A stretch of 64,000 nt of DNA from Vitellaria paradoxa (lineage: Eukaryota > Streptophyta > Magnoliopsida > Ericales > Sapotaceae): contig CM034241.1 in the NCBI GenBank assembly GCA_019916065.1, positions 11,011,223 through 11,075,222 on the forward strand, read 5' to 3'. The notes under the pieces were generated by a model. It was not told the DNA's origin. It made no database searches and was given only the letters and a program-made list of their open reading frames with translations. The position numbers and the translations under genes are program-made. Positions within the stretch are counted from its first letter, which is position 1; every line of letters begins with the position of its first letter. Shown piece by piece: positions 46,441-55,642 of the stretch.

Positions 46441-48037
46441 TGATTACACTTGAAAAGTGTGATTACAAACTCCATAACTCAACACTTATTCATATATTTA
46501 AATAATTAAAGTTGAAGTTCTAGTGTTATTGTATTACTTATACTTTTATTGTTTATTTGCAGATAAAAGGGCAAGGATGTCGAAGTTTATAGCTATGGAA
46601 ATGGCCGAGAAAACGAAGGAAATGTCATGGTTCAAACCTCACCTTGGATGGCCAAGACTAGCCCAAAGACTCAACCTAAAAGAGGAAGAAAAGGAAGAAA
46701 TAAAGACACTTAGGGGTCGGGACCATCCATCTAATGGTCGGGACCACAGTGTATAGGAATTGAGAAGAAAGCTTTCTGTGGTCCCGACCCCCAGATTAGA
46801 CGGTCGGGACCACCGTGTATCCAAAATCCAAGAATTAAAGCACCTCTTTTAGGGTTTCTTGGCATCTAATAAAGAGCTATTGCACGGCCAAGAAGGAAGA
46901 AGCCCCTTTTTATTTTGCACCTTCAATTGAGCGTTAGAATAGAATTTTGAGAGTTTTTAGATTAGTTTTTTTTAAAACTTGGATGCGTGGATTCATGGTT
47001 TTCGTTAGAGCTTTCATCGTTGTCTTTGTTGTGATTCTTCACCTCGTCTTTTACATTCGCTTTACGTTGTAAGTTGCACTTTAATCTATTTCGTTTTATT
47101 TCGATTTGTTTCGTAATATCATGTTTTGCTTGTTTCAATTCTCTTTTCGTATGATTGAATGCTATTTGATTGTTTTTAAGATGCTTAAAGTAGTTTTAGC
47201 GTAAAACCCTAATCTTGATTCAACGAATCAAGAAAGGGTAGTTCATGAAAAGCCTTGGGGTGTTCGTAGTCCTTCGCGTAGGTTGCGAAACCCTTCGCGT
47301 AGGTTTCGAAACCCTTCGCGTAGGTTGCGAAACCCTTCGCGTAGGTTTCAAAACCCTTCGCGTAGGTTGCGAAACCTTTCGCGAAAGGATTTACCTTTCA
47401 CAAATCTATTTTTTTTCTATTTCGAAAACATTCGAATACGAAAACCCTTAACCAAATCCGTGTGAGATCACTGGTATGGATTTTCGTAACCAATCATCAA
47501 ATACTTTTGAATAGAATTAAAAATCAGATTTTTATTAATATTTTGGCGTTTAATTGAAAAACTCTAGGAAACAAAGGTCTTTAACCATATCCGCGTGAGA
47601 TCACTGGTACTGACCATTGATTATAACATTTTTAAAACTTTTCAAATTAAACCCTGTTCTTCAAACAAACACACCCCAAGGCAAAGTAGTGAACTACCCG
47701 GACTTGAAAGTTGGATTAAGAACCTTTTTAGTATTGTGTTTGTTATTTAATTTAATTTATGAGTTGATTTATTCACTTTAGAATTTAAACTAGATGCTTT
47801 GTTTGCATTTTAAATTTAAATTGAATTTCTTTCATTTAGAATCTAAAACAAAAGTTTGAGTTGCTAAAAAATTAGTTTAAATTAATTTAGGTTCACCTAC
47901 TAACTAAGATAACAAGTCTAGAGCTTTTAACAAAGCCCTCCCTGTGGATTCGACCTCGGTACTCACCGAGTTTTAAAACTACGATTGCCCTCTTACACTT
48001 GAGAGGTAGAACCCGAAACATTTTTTAGGGTCGGTCA
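46441..48037 (+). repeat. Solo LTR of the element B family (1597 bp)
   Basis: Starts TGATTACACTTGAAAAGTG and ends TTAGGGTCGGTCA, with exact target duplication CAGAT at 46436-46440 and 48038-48042. It lies inside the chromovirus RT gene. Features: GGTCGGGACC palindromes (46715-46815), a telomere-box TTTTAGGGTTT (about 46848), the 21-bp minisatellite at 47275-47392, two GAGATCACTGGTA boxes (about 47464 and 47607) and the CCTGTGGATTCGACC motif (47941-47955). No internal sequence remains. Confidence 0.95.
47275..47392. repeat. 21-bp minisatellite in solo LTR
   Basis: CGCGTAGG recurs at 47275, 47296, 47317, 47338 and 47359, exactly every 21 bases. Units alternate between GGTTGCGAAA and GGTTTCGAAA (one is GGTTTCAAAA), giving a 42-bp higher-order period. 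The related LTRs at 58873 and 61558 have only a single unit at this place. Confidence 0.92.
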
Positions 48038-48042
48038 CAGAT

Positions 48043-48526
48043 GCTCCTCATGTTCCTCCTCTGATCGAGAATAAACTAGAATGTCATCAATAAATACAAC
48101 TACAAACCTGTCCAAATATCTTCTGAACACCCAGTTCAACAAGTCCATGAACACGGCAGGAGCATTGGTCAGTCCAAACAACATCACTAAGAACTCGTAG
48201 TGCCCATACCGAGTCCTGAATGCTGTCTTAAAAATGTCCTACTACTTTACCCTCAACTGGTGGTAACCAGATCTCAAATCAATCTTTGAAAAAATGATCA
48301 AACCCTTCAGTTGGTCGAACAGATCGTCAATCCTCGGTAAAGGATACCGATTCTTGATCGTGACTCGGTTCAACCTTCGGTAATCTATACACATCCTGAG
48401 AGTTCCATCCTTTTTAATTGCAAATAGTGTTGGTGCACCCCAAGGTGAAGTGCTAGGGCGGATAAATCCCTTAGAGCTCAACTCTTCTATATGGGATCTT
48501 AACTCCACCAACTCTGCAGGTGCCAA
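48043..48526 (-). pseudogene. rt: Reverse transcriptase, fingers and palm, of the chromovirus
   Basis: The frame begins [20 protein letters not shown] and has [40 protein letters not shown] and [13 protein letters not shown]. After a stop near 48240 it continues through the [16 protein letters not shown] block to the catalytic motif [12 protein letters not shown] (Asp pair at 48083-48088). The solo LTR separates this from the RT thumb. The IDD form of the motif and these blocks are standard for chromoviruses and unlike the MDD form of the two Athila elements nearby. Confidence 0.92.
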
Positions 48527-49399
48527 TCTATACGGGGCTATAGAAATTGGTTCTGTGCCAAGAATTAGATCAAACCCAAATTCAACCTCCCATTCAGGCG
48601 GTAATCTAGATACTTCTAAAAATACTTCTGGGAATTCACAAACAATTCATGGTAACTCAATCTTATCACCATCCTCGTCCTCCAAAGCAATACATGCAAA
48701 TAAACTGCACAAGTCTACTCGTCCCTGCCCATCGAGAGAAGGCAAGAACTGAGGGCTACAACGATCACCAGAAAATCATATTCGATCTCCTTCCGTAGTA
48801 AATAAGGTCACCCGACTCTTAGCACAATCTATCATCGCCCGAAACACTGACAGCCAGTTCATGCTAAGAATCACATCAAAGCTTCTCATGTCTATCACAA
48901 TCAAATCAAAAACTGACAAGTGCTCCCGTCTCGAAGTCTCATCCCTGATAGCAATCTCACAATTCTTACAGACTCGATTCAACACAGAATGACCCCCTAT
49001 CAGTGTTTCAACATGCAATAGTGGAACTAACTCATTCGCAAATAAATTCAATGTAGACATAAATGATGCATCAATAAACGAATGAGATGCTCCTGTGTCT
49101 ACAAGAACTATGGACTTAGTAGCATAAATGAGAAAGGTACCTCTCATCACTATAGGCTCTGCACGTCCATCATTCTAGGCCACAGTGAAAACTCGTCCCT
49201 GAACTGGTGCCGTTGGTGGTCTACCCCCCTTTTATCCTTGCTGGGATCCACCCTGAACTGCTTGATGGTGCTAAACACCACTTGGAACATCCATCTGATA
49301 CTGCGGTACCCCACCTTGAGTAACCCTCTGAAAATGAGTCTGCACTAATTGTGACCCTGCTGGCCTGCTACTCTATACTAACTGAGCTGGTTGTGGAGG
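48527..49399 (-). pseudogene. pro: Protease of the chromovirus
   Basis: The active site is in IVLVDTGASHSFIDASFM, with standard D-T-G-A-S. The rest of the fold follows: LIGGHSVLNRVCKNCEI, FDLIVIDMRSFDVILSMNWL and AMIDCAKSRVTLFT. A stop follows near 48775; the tether to RT (48527-48775) is poorly preserved but has a proline-rich [15 protein letters not shown] run. It would mature the Gag-Pol polyprotein. Confidence 0.85.
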
Positions 49400-50597
49400 T
49401 CTTATAACACTTCCATTACCTTGCCTCTGTGGACAACGCCTCTGCACATGACCTGGTAGGCCACAAGTGTAACAAGTCTTTACCTCGGCCCTATTTTCAG
49501 ATCCACCCGACACACTTTTGTAAGGATAGTTAAACTGACGATGCCCAGGCTGTCTGCAATTATGACAAATAATAGGACTCTATGCAGAAACTTCAGTTGC
49601 CGCTGACTTACTTGGGACCATACTCCCCTGCTGAAATTGTTGAGACTATGCCCCATGTAAATTCTCTCTCTATCCTTTGGTGGGTCTGCTCTCCTGGTGC
49701 TGAGTCCTTCCTTGTCTAGCTTCATTCTGTGCCCTAGTATCTGTAAAATTCTTCTCCACTGCCATTGTTCGATCAACCAAGGTCTCATATTCATTAAGCC
49801 CCAAAGGCACTATCCGATCTCTGACAGCAGGCCTCAATCCCTTTCAAACCGTCTACACTTGGTGCGTCCAGTGGACACTAACTCCTTAGCATATTTGGCC
49901 AATGAGGTAAATTTACGCCCATACTCCAGCACAGTCATTGGCCCTTGAGTCAAATTCAAAAACTCGTCAAGCTTAGCATCTCTTAGAGACTGTGGGAAGA
50001 AGTAGTCTCTGAAACGCTCCTTAAAATCCTCCCAAGTGCAGATGCCCCACGAGATCCCTTCACAGTACTTCACCAATCCGCTGTAGCACCTTCCAACTGA
50101 AAAGCAGCAAGCAGAACTCTGGTATTATCCTCATTTAACTGCATCACTTCGAATATTTTCTCATTTTCGTGCAAAAACTTTTCAACTTCTTCAGTGTCTG
50201 CTGTGCCAGAGTAAGTATGAGGTTTCATTCTCCTAAACTTCTCATACGGAGCTGTAGGCTGACTCGCTTGCATTCTTCCAGCAAATATTGCAGCCATTTG
50301 TTGCATCCACATCTGTGGGTCCACTATTCCTGGCTACGGTACACTTGGTGCTTCGGATTGCACCTCAGCCACGTGAGGCACCCCTAATGGAACCTCTACT
50401 CCAACCTCAACATATGACCCTTGCTCTTGTGACACTCCCGCAGCAACGGGAACATCATCAACTGGAGCCTCATGGCCTCGCCCAGCCTGAATCCCTCAAC
50501 CTCGGCCTCTACCTCGACCACGGCCCCTGCCTCTACCTCGACCACGGCCATGGCCCCTGCCTCAACCTCTAGCACCTGGAGCTACACGTGGCGGTAT
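49400..50597 (-). pseudogene. gag: Gag of the chromovirus with zinc knuckle
   Basis: The probable start codon at 50595-50597 is now ATA. A glycine/arginine-rich tract of GRG repeats follows (about 50480-50575), partly duplicated in tandem. The gag domain has MWMQQMAAIFAGRM, YSGTADTEEVEKFLHENEKI, LLAAFQLEGATADW, then WEDFKERFRDYFFPQSLRDA and MTVLEYGRKFTSLAKYA. A CCHC knuckle, C-x2-C-x4-H-x4-C in CYTCGLPGHVQRRC, lies at about 49435-49480. Stops and frame changes occur near 50560, 50335, 50076 and 49830. It would form the particle and bind RNA. Confidence 0.88.
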
Positions 50598-50751
50598 TCT
50601 CTAAAAACCACAAAAATATACTAAGGTTAACGCTTTCTGAACAATCTAAGTCCAACAAAATATCAATTTCACATATCACAATTAAATAAACTATCATGTA
50701 AACACATAGTACCTAAAAAAATAAAAGGCCCACTGTCCCTAGGTATTTTAA

Positions 50752-50769
50752 ACCTAGGCTCTGATACCA
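50752..50769 (-). other. Primer-binding site, initiator tRNA-Met (right copy)
   Basis: The minus strand reads TGGTATCAGAGCCTAGG, an exact match over the 13 bases at the tRNA 3' end. The next bases toward the LTR are AGT, as after the left PBS, but here they run straight into AACGACCC of the Cassandra-type LTR. The junction looks like chromovirus PBS plus spacer joined to the Cassandra LTR with two bases of overlap. Confidence 0.92.
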
Positions 50770-51078
50770 AGTAACGACCCGCATCCATATAGTACAATAT
50801 TGTCCGCTTTGAACTTGGTAAGCTACTTCCCAGGAGGTCACCCATCCTAGTACTGCTCCCACTAGAGCACGCTTAACCCTGGAGTTCCCACTGAACCCAG
50901 TGCCCTCACGGCTTTAAAACGCGTTGTACTATATTGATATCGAATATTACATATATGCCACTTTCCTTCCACGACCCAGGCGATGTAGGATGGGAGGCAT
51001 TGCTTCTCTGCTTCAACTCCCGTTTCACTCTCCCGCAGGCAGAGTCCTTCACGGGCAGGTTCCTCACAGTCCCTCACA
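50770..51078 (-). repeat. Cassandra-type LTR, outer right (309 bp)
   Basis: In element sense it begins TGTGAGGGACTGTGAGG at 51078. The 5S-like part is at about 50815-50905, with GTTAAGCGTGCT (box A-like, exact) and GGATGGGTGACCTCCTGGGA (box C-like). The phrase AAAGCGGACAATATTG after it is typical of Cassandra LTRs. Followed by the target duplication AGTCT (51079-51083). Confidence 0.9.
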
Positions 51079-51083
51079 AGTCT

Positions 51084-51951
51084 AGCCATTGGAAGGGCCA
51101 TGAGACTGACCTTAACATTAGTTAGCGGGTCCCATCGAGCATCTTCGCCCACCAGTGGGCTGAGCTCATCAGTTACTAGTTGAGAGAGGAGGCACGGGTG
51201 GATAGATTGTGATCTAAATTTTTTTCATTAAGTTTTTATGTTATAAAGCATAACTTAAAAAAGCTAATTGACAAAAAATGAAAACAGGAGATGACTAAGA
51301 GAAACTCGCAGAATTGAGAGATTCAAGGCCCCGACCTCAAGGAGGGGACTCCATAATTTACGTAAATCTACCATGAGTTAAAACATTAGCCTATCATGTA
51401 AAAATTTCTTCTATTTTCATATCATATGATAATAAACTATTAACATGTAATTTACCATTCAGTAGTTGAAGGAGCAGGGCCAGAGGGCTAATCAAATGGC
51501 TATTTGGTTAACGACCTGCAATGCGAATTTGTCGGAGGTTTAGGCTATAAGGGTAATTAAAGCTTTATTTTGGCCAATGAGCATATTCAATTTTTCTTTA
51601 CATAATTTAGTTACTTATCTTTCTTATCCATCTTGTTTTGTTTCCTTGAGGCTCAATTTGAGGCACGTTTGGCCGAACTGCCCATAGATGAGAGGGGTTT
51701 CGAGATAAGAAAGGATAAGATATTCTTCTCTATCATCGGACATTATGGCTATGAATACACGCTCACGCGGGCATTCCACGCTGGTCCATTGCACAAGTGG
51801 AAGCATCCTGCCAAGCCAAATGCTGCGACCAGGACTTGCTTTAAACCCTCCATGTGGAGATGGAAGCGTAAGAGGCATTTTTTCGAGTCAAGATGATAGT
51901 CCAGATGGAGAGGCGCTTATCTTAGAGTCAGAGCCATCCTCCCCTTCTTAG
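51084..51951 (+). pseudogene. Transposase_24-like gene of CACTA-2, 3' part
   Basis: Continues the gene cut at 38192. In the frame entered from that side it reads HWKGHETDLNIS, stop, then RVPSSIFAHQWAELISYWL with a stop in the Trp position, then REEARVDRL. After an intron-like gap come QMAIWLTTCNANLSEV (about 51500) and AQFEARLAELPIDERGFEIR with KDKIFFSIIGHYGYEYT (51645-51760). This order (P.V...W..LI.YW, later the FE.RL.EL and KI...I.G.....Y blocks) is that of plant Transposase_24 proteins. Confidence 0.55.
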
Positions 51952-52494
51952 GTTAGAAATATTAATTTTTGTATTTATAGCTAATTAAAACTTTATAAAT
52001 TTATTTATTTGTGTTTTGTTATCACATTCTCATTTGTTTATTATTTCATTATAGGACCTAAGCGATAGCGGTTGGCCTTCCTGGACTGGATTAGGGTGAT
52101 TTTGACAGGTATATTTTGGGTTTTTGTATTTCATTTTTCGTATTTTGTAAATTAATTATTTTTTCCCTTTTGTATAAATTTGTATATAACAAATTTTGTA
52201 ACTAAATTTCGTATTGTTTTTGTATATATTAATGAACATTTTTGTTTTATTTTATTTAAAAAGTTTTCTATTACATGTGCAATTTAAATTATAACCAAAA
52301 AATTAACTTAGAAATAAATATTTAAAAATAATAAATGAATTTAAAAAATTAATAAAAATGCAATTCAAATAATTAAAAAGTAATATTTTTTTAAAAATAA
52401 TTAAAAAGCTTATTGTAACTACCATACACGATCGTTAATGAAAATAATATTAAATGTAAAAACTAAAAAACTAATAATTAATAAAAAAAATAAT
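51952..52494. other. AT-rich 3' region of CACTA-2; no gene seen
   Basis: Very AT-rich, with homopolymer runs and no reading frame worth reporting. It lies between the last coding block and the subterminal repeats. Confidence 0.5.
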
Positions 52495-52740
52495 TCCCTT
52501 TTGCGACCACTAGTGGCAGTCGCTAATAAGAAACAAGTGGTCGTTAATGTCTTCGTGCCAAATGACAGGGACTAAAACCAACCACTCATGTCTTATTAGC
52601 GATTGCTGGTGAAGGTATCCAACTAAATTTCACTGACAGTCGTCACCTCAGTTGTTAATACAATAGCAACTATCAAGGCAGTCACTAATAGCAATAACAT
52701 AATTGTGACCCTTATCCGGTGGTTGCTAAAACTTATTAGT
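52495..52740 (+). repeat. 3' subterminal repeats of CACTA-2
   Basis: Repeated GCGACCAC, GTCGCTAATA, GTGGTCGTTAAT, TTAGCGATTGC, GTCACTAATAG and GTGGTTGCTAA motifs in both directions, like those at 33840-34400 of CACTA-1. The expected terminal TTGTAGTG is not found before the LTR-like sequence begins at about 52741, so the end is truncated. Confidence 0.75.
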
Positions 52741-52948
52741 TTATTTATGCGTTTTGCTATCTTTTCACTAATTTGGTTTATTTTCCTTAATTGTAGTGAA
52801 AATGATTTAGTAAACACAATTGGGAGCGCCAAAGACGAAGAAAACGATAAAGGATAGCTCGTGGTGCACTTGCATGAAGTGGGTGTTCGGACACCTTTAG
52901 GACGGCAGGATCAGAAGCTAGAGAAAAGGGAGTCTGGGAGCACACTGC

Positions 52949-52979
52949 TGTCTGGACACCCCAATTGGGTGTCCAGACA
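52949..52979. promoter_or_regulatory. 13-bp inverted repeat upstream of the element C TATA box
   Basis: The arms TGTCTGGACACCC (52949-52961) and GGGTGTCCAGACA (52967-52979) are perfect complements around the loop CAATT. This is the best-preserved hairpin of the palindrome arrays and lies about 60-90 bp upstream of the TATA box. Confidence 0.85.
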
Positions 52980-53035
52980 CCTGGGACACGCGGGAGTGTT
53001 TAATTTGTTTCGTTTTTAGGGTTTCGTGCATGGGT

Positions 53036-53043
53036 TATAAAAA
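53036..53043 (+). promoter_or_regulatory. TATA box of element C LTR
   Basis: TATAAAAA, preceded about 12 bases upstream by the telomere-box-like TTTTTAGGGTTT. The same order is seen in element 2 (TAGGGTTT then TATAAATA). Confidence 0.6.
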
Positions 53044-54056
53044 CCATATAATCTTCTTCCAAACTTTTAGAGTGTTTCAGGATTTAGGAAGTGAGTTTTT
53101 TCATTTATTTTTTTGAAGATGTTTTCCAATATTTGCGTAGCAGTTGGTGGATTGGTTTCAGTTCTGTTGATTGTTTGACGTTCTTTCTATTCTTCGAAGT
53201 ACAGTACTTGGTTTTCTTAGTTAATAAAAATTTTCCAGATTTCTTTTTTATTTAATCTTCTTACTTTTTGTTTATTTATTGATTCATGCGTATGGATTGT
53301 TGCACAATGTTAGCGCAAATTACTTTCCTTGATTTAACTTCATCAGGAAGGTGGAATGTTTGAATCATATTATGTGCTAGGGTTTTGTAGATGAACATGC
53401 GAAAGCATCAACATCTACATTAGTCGTTCAAATCTAATTTTGCGTTTAAAGAACCTTCGAAAACAAATTTTTGATCATATTCCGGTAATCACTGATAAAG
53501 GTTTTTGAATCTTGAACTTTCTTGGAAATCTTAAAATGAAGAAATTAGGTTTGAACCCACAAGTGTTTTATCAAGAAAACAATCTTTCCAATTTCATAAT
53601 CCATTAAACGTGAGTATCAAATTGAGTATTGTGGACTTTTGAAAGAGCTTTAATGATGATATTTTTCAATTAATTTTTTCATTCAACGTGAAACTTTAAT
53701 TGGTAATCAACGCACTGATATGATTTAATTCTATTCCACCTAAACTTGAATGCTAAATTAAGGGTTTACTTCATTATTTTTAATTCTTAAATTGACCTTG
53801 TTTGCTTTCTTGAAATTAGTTACTAATAGTTATTGTTGCTTTTATTTGCTAGAACCAATTTAGGTCAATTGTTGAAAATCTTGTTTGATCTTGTTTTAAA
53901 TCAATTCTTGAACTTAGGCCTAGAAAACCTTAGACCTAGAAACTGAAACTTAGGTTCCCTGTGGATTCGACCTTGGACTCACCGAGTTAAAACTACACCG
54001 CACACCTTTGCACTTGGGGGTTAATCAAACGTATATTCTAGAAGCAGTCAAGTTTT

Positions 54057-54074
54057 TGGTGTCGTTGCTGGGGA
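54057..54074 (+). other. Primer-binding site of element C, tRNA-Asp type with mismatches
   Basis: Reads TGGTGTCGTTGCTGGGGA: three C-to-T differences from the tRNA-Asp PBS. All are transitions. Its position just inside the LTR end supports it. Confidence 0.8.
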
Positions 54075-54268
54075 ACCAATCTTAGTCTTTAGCTTATTAG
54101 AATTTTAGGATAAAATTTAAAATTAAAAAAAAATAGATTAATTAAAAAACTTAAACTTAAAAATCACCTAAAAACCTTCCTAAGTCCCATAACCTTACTT
54201 TGTGGTCCGAACACATAGGTCTCTGGTTTGGACCATAGTCCCTCTATTTAGTATACTTTTCCTAGCTT

Positions 54269-55642
54269 ATGAGCTTTTGGACTCGTAGTGACGATGGTCG
54301 ATTAGAGCATTTTGAGTTTCTAAATTCTCTCTTTGAACCTAAAAATCCTTTAGGAGAATTTCCAAATCCTAGATTTCCTAATCCAATCTTAGAAATGGCT
54401 GAAGAACAAGCTGTTGCTGCTAGGCGATCCATGAGGGATATCCTGCAGCAAAATAGGCATACTCCTAAATCCTGTATAGTTTGGCCTAAAAACCAAGCAT
54501 TCCATTTCAAACCAAAATGATACAATTGTTACCTATTTTCCATGGTATGGACTCAAAAAATCTATACAATCACTTAACACGGTTTAGGAACATTTGTGTC
54601 ACTATTAAGGATTAGGGATGCCCAATAGAATTAGTTTTTCTTAAGCTTTTTCCGTTCTCATTGCTAGATAAGGCTGCTAGATGGTTTGAATTTTACCATC
54701 AAATTCCATTCACACATGGGATGAAATGCAAGGAAAATTTTTGAAGAAAATTTTCCCTCCTAACAGAACTGATGCAATTCAGCATCAAATTTTGAATTTC
54801 GCTCCACAACGTGGTGAGACATTGTATCAAAGTTGGGAGAGGTTCAAAACTCTCTTACATTCTTGTCCTTATCATAGATTTGAAATTTGGCACCTTGCTA
54901 GTATCTTTTATGGATGACTGATGCCACAATTGAAACAATTTGTGGAGACAATGTGCAATGGGTAGTTCTATGATAAAACACCCGAGGAAGCTTATGATTA
55001 TTTCGAATTTTTAGCTGAGAATGCACAAACCTGGGATACCATGGGGTCTCTCAATACTCAAACTACTAGTGGCACATCCATTCGAGGTATGCATCAATTA
55101 AATGAAACCGATGATTTTAGGGCAAGGTTAGCAACACTCACACGAGAGATTGAGACCCTAAAAATTAAAAAGGATGCACATACCACTAAGGAACCTGTAG
55201 CAAATATCTATTGCACAGTGTGTGATAGTCAAGCTCATAGGACAGACGATTGTACTAGTATCCCTATCTGTAGAGAGGTTGTACAAGGTTAGCCATCTAG
55301 TGAACTCCCCATCTATGCTATGAATCAATACTGACCTCCATATTGTGGACAAACTTTAGTGGGAAATCCTTATTTTGAGATATATAATCCGGCTGTGAGG
55401 AACCATCCAAATTTTAGTTGGAGAAACGAATGAGCTCACATACCTCAACCTTATCATGCTCTACCTCCTCTAGTGTCTCACGTTCCAGTCACTAGTTTAG
55501 GATTGCCCCAGAATGTGGGACCCTCACATAATCCATATATCCCTCCAAATAAGAGATCCACAGAAGAAACACTTCAACAGTTCATGAACACTCAATCCAC
55601 ACTTTGGGCTCAAAACAATAGAACTTTGGACGATATCAAAGG
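54269..55642 (+). pseudogene. gag: Gag of element C with zinc knuckle (disrupted)
   Basis: Starts MSFWTRSDDGRLEHFEFLNS at 54269 and reaches AARRSMRDILQQNRH, which in Athila Gag precedes the gag domain. After stops at about 54519-54615 the domain resumes with FLKKIFPPNRTDAIQHQIL, ETLYQSWERFKTLLHSCPYH and FEIWHLASIFYG (54735-54917). A CCHC knuckle (CTVCDSQAHRTDDC, C-x2-C-x4-H-x4-C) is at 55212-55253. The tail is proline/asparagine-rich. At least five stops are present. Confidence 0.87.

Larger units (their letters stand above)
38193..51078 (-). mobile_element. Composite Cassandra TRIM / chromovirus retroelement
   Basis: Flanked by AGTCT on both sides (38188-38192 and 51079-51083). In element sense: Cassandra-type LTR (51078-50770), initiator-Met PBS, chromovirus gag-pol (50597-44160), polypurine tract (44118-44104), one chromovirus LTR (44103-38648), second initiator-Met PBS (38644-38632), very short internal region, polypurine tract (about 38515-38502), Cassandra-type LTR (38501-38193). 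The chromovirus has only one LTR of its own. The arrangement equals a TRIM in which a chromovirus interior plus one LTR was inserted exactly at the PBS. Later insertions are 39365-39673, 40023-42748 and 46441-48037. Template switching or recombination with a one-LTR circle could produce this; an assembly error must be excluded. Confidence 0.82.
35182..52740 (+). mobile_element. CACTA (En/Spm) DNA transposon, plus strand, decayed (CACTA-2)
   Basis: Starts with a TNP2-type N-terminus (35182) and continues through Transposase_21 and DUF4218 fossils to 37668. A Transposase_24-like gene follows; it is cut at 38192 and resumes at 51084 after a composite retroelement. Subterminal GCGACCACTAGTGG-type repeats at 52495-52740 mark its 3' end, which abuts a truncated LTR. 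It is far more degraded than CACTA-1 and lies head-to-head with it. The exact 5' terminus is not identified. Confidence 0.78.
52741..54050 (+). repeat. 5' LTR of element C, 5'-truncated
   Basis: Ends AGAAGCAGTCA at 54050, seven bases before the PBS. TTAATTGTAG at about 52787 aligns with TTAATTGTAG about 125 bp inside the element 2 LTR, so roughly the first 70-80 bp are missing, lost at the CACTA-2 junction. It has palindromes (52885-52982), TTTTTAGGGTTT (53013-53024), a TATA box (53036-53043) and the CCTGTGGATTCGACC motif (about 53959). Confidence 0.82.

Noticed and set aside
47275..47392. Possible CRISPR-like array
   Set aside because: Repeats are contiguous without spacers, and this is plant nuclear DNA.
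47245..47495. Repetitive Arg/Asn/Pro/Ser protein
   Set aside because: Produced by the 21-bp minisatellite, open in more than one frame because the unit is a multiple of three.
50752..50769. A tRNA gene fragment
   Set aside because: Only the 3' terminal complement is present, next to an LTR: it is a primer-binding site.
50815..50905. A genuine 5S rRNA gene
   Set aside because: Only the internal promoter part is conserved and it is embedded in an LTR with target duplications.
38193..51078. The chromovirus simply having 5S-type LTRs as its own
   Set aside because: A chromovirus-type LTR lies directly after its polypurine tract at 44104, so its own 3' LTR is of another family.
52785..52799. 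TTAATTGTAGTG as the 3' terminus of CACTA-2
   Set aside because: The same TTAATTGTAG block occurs at the homologous place in element 2 LTRs, so it is LTR sequence.
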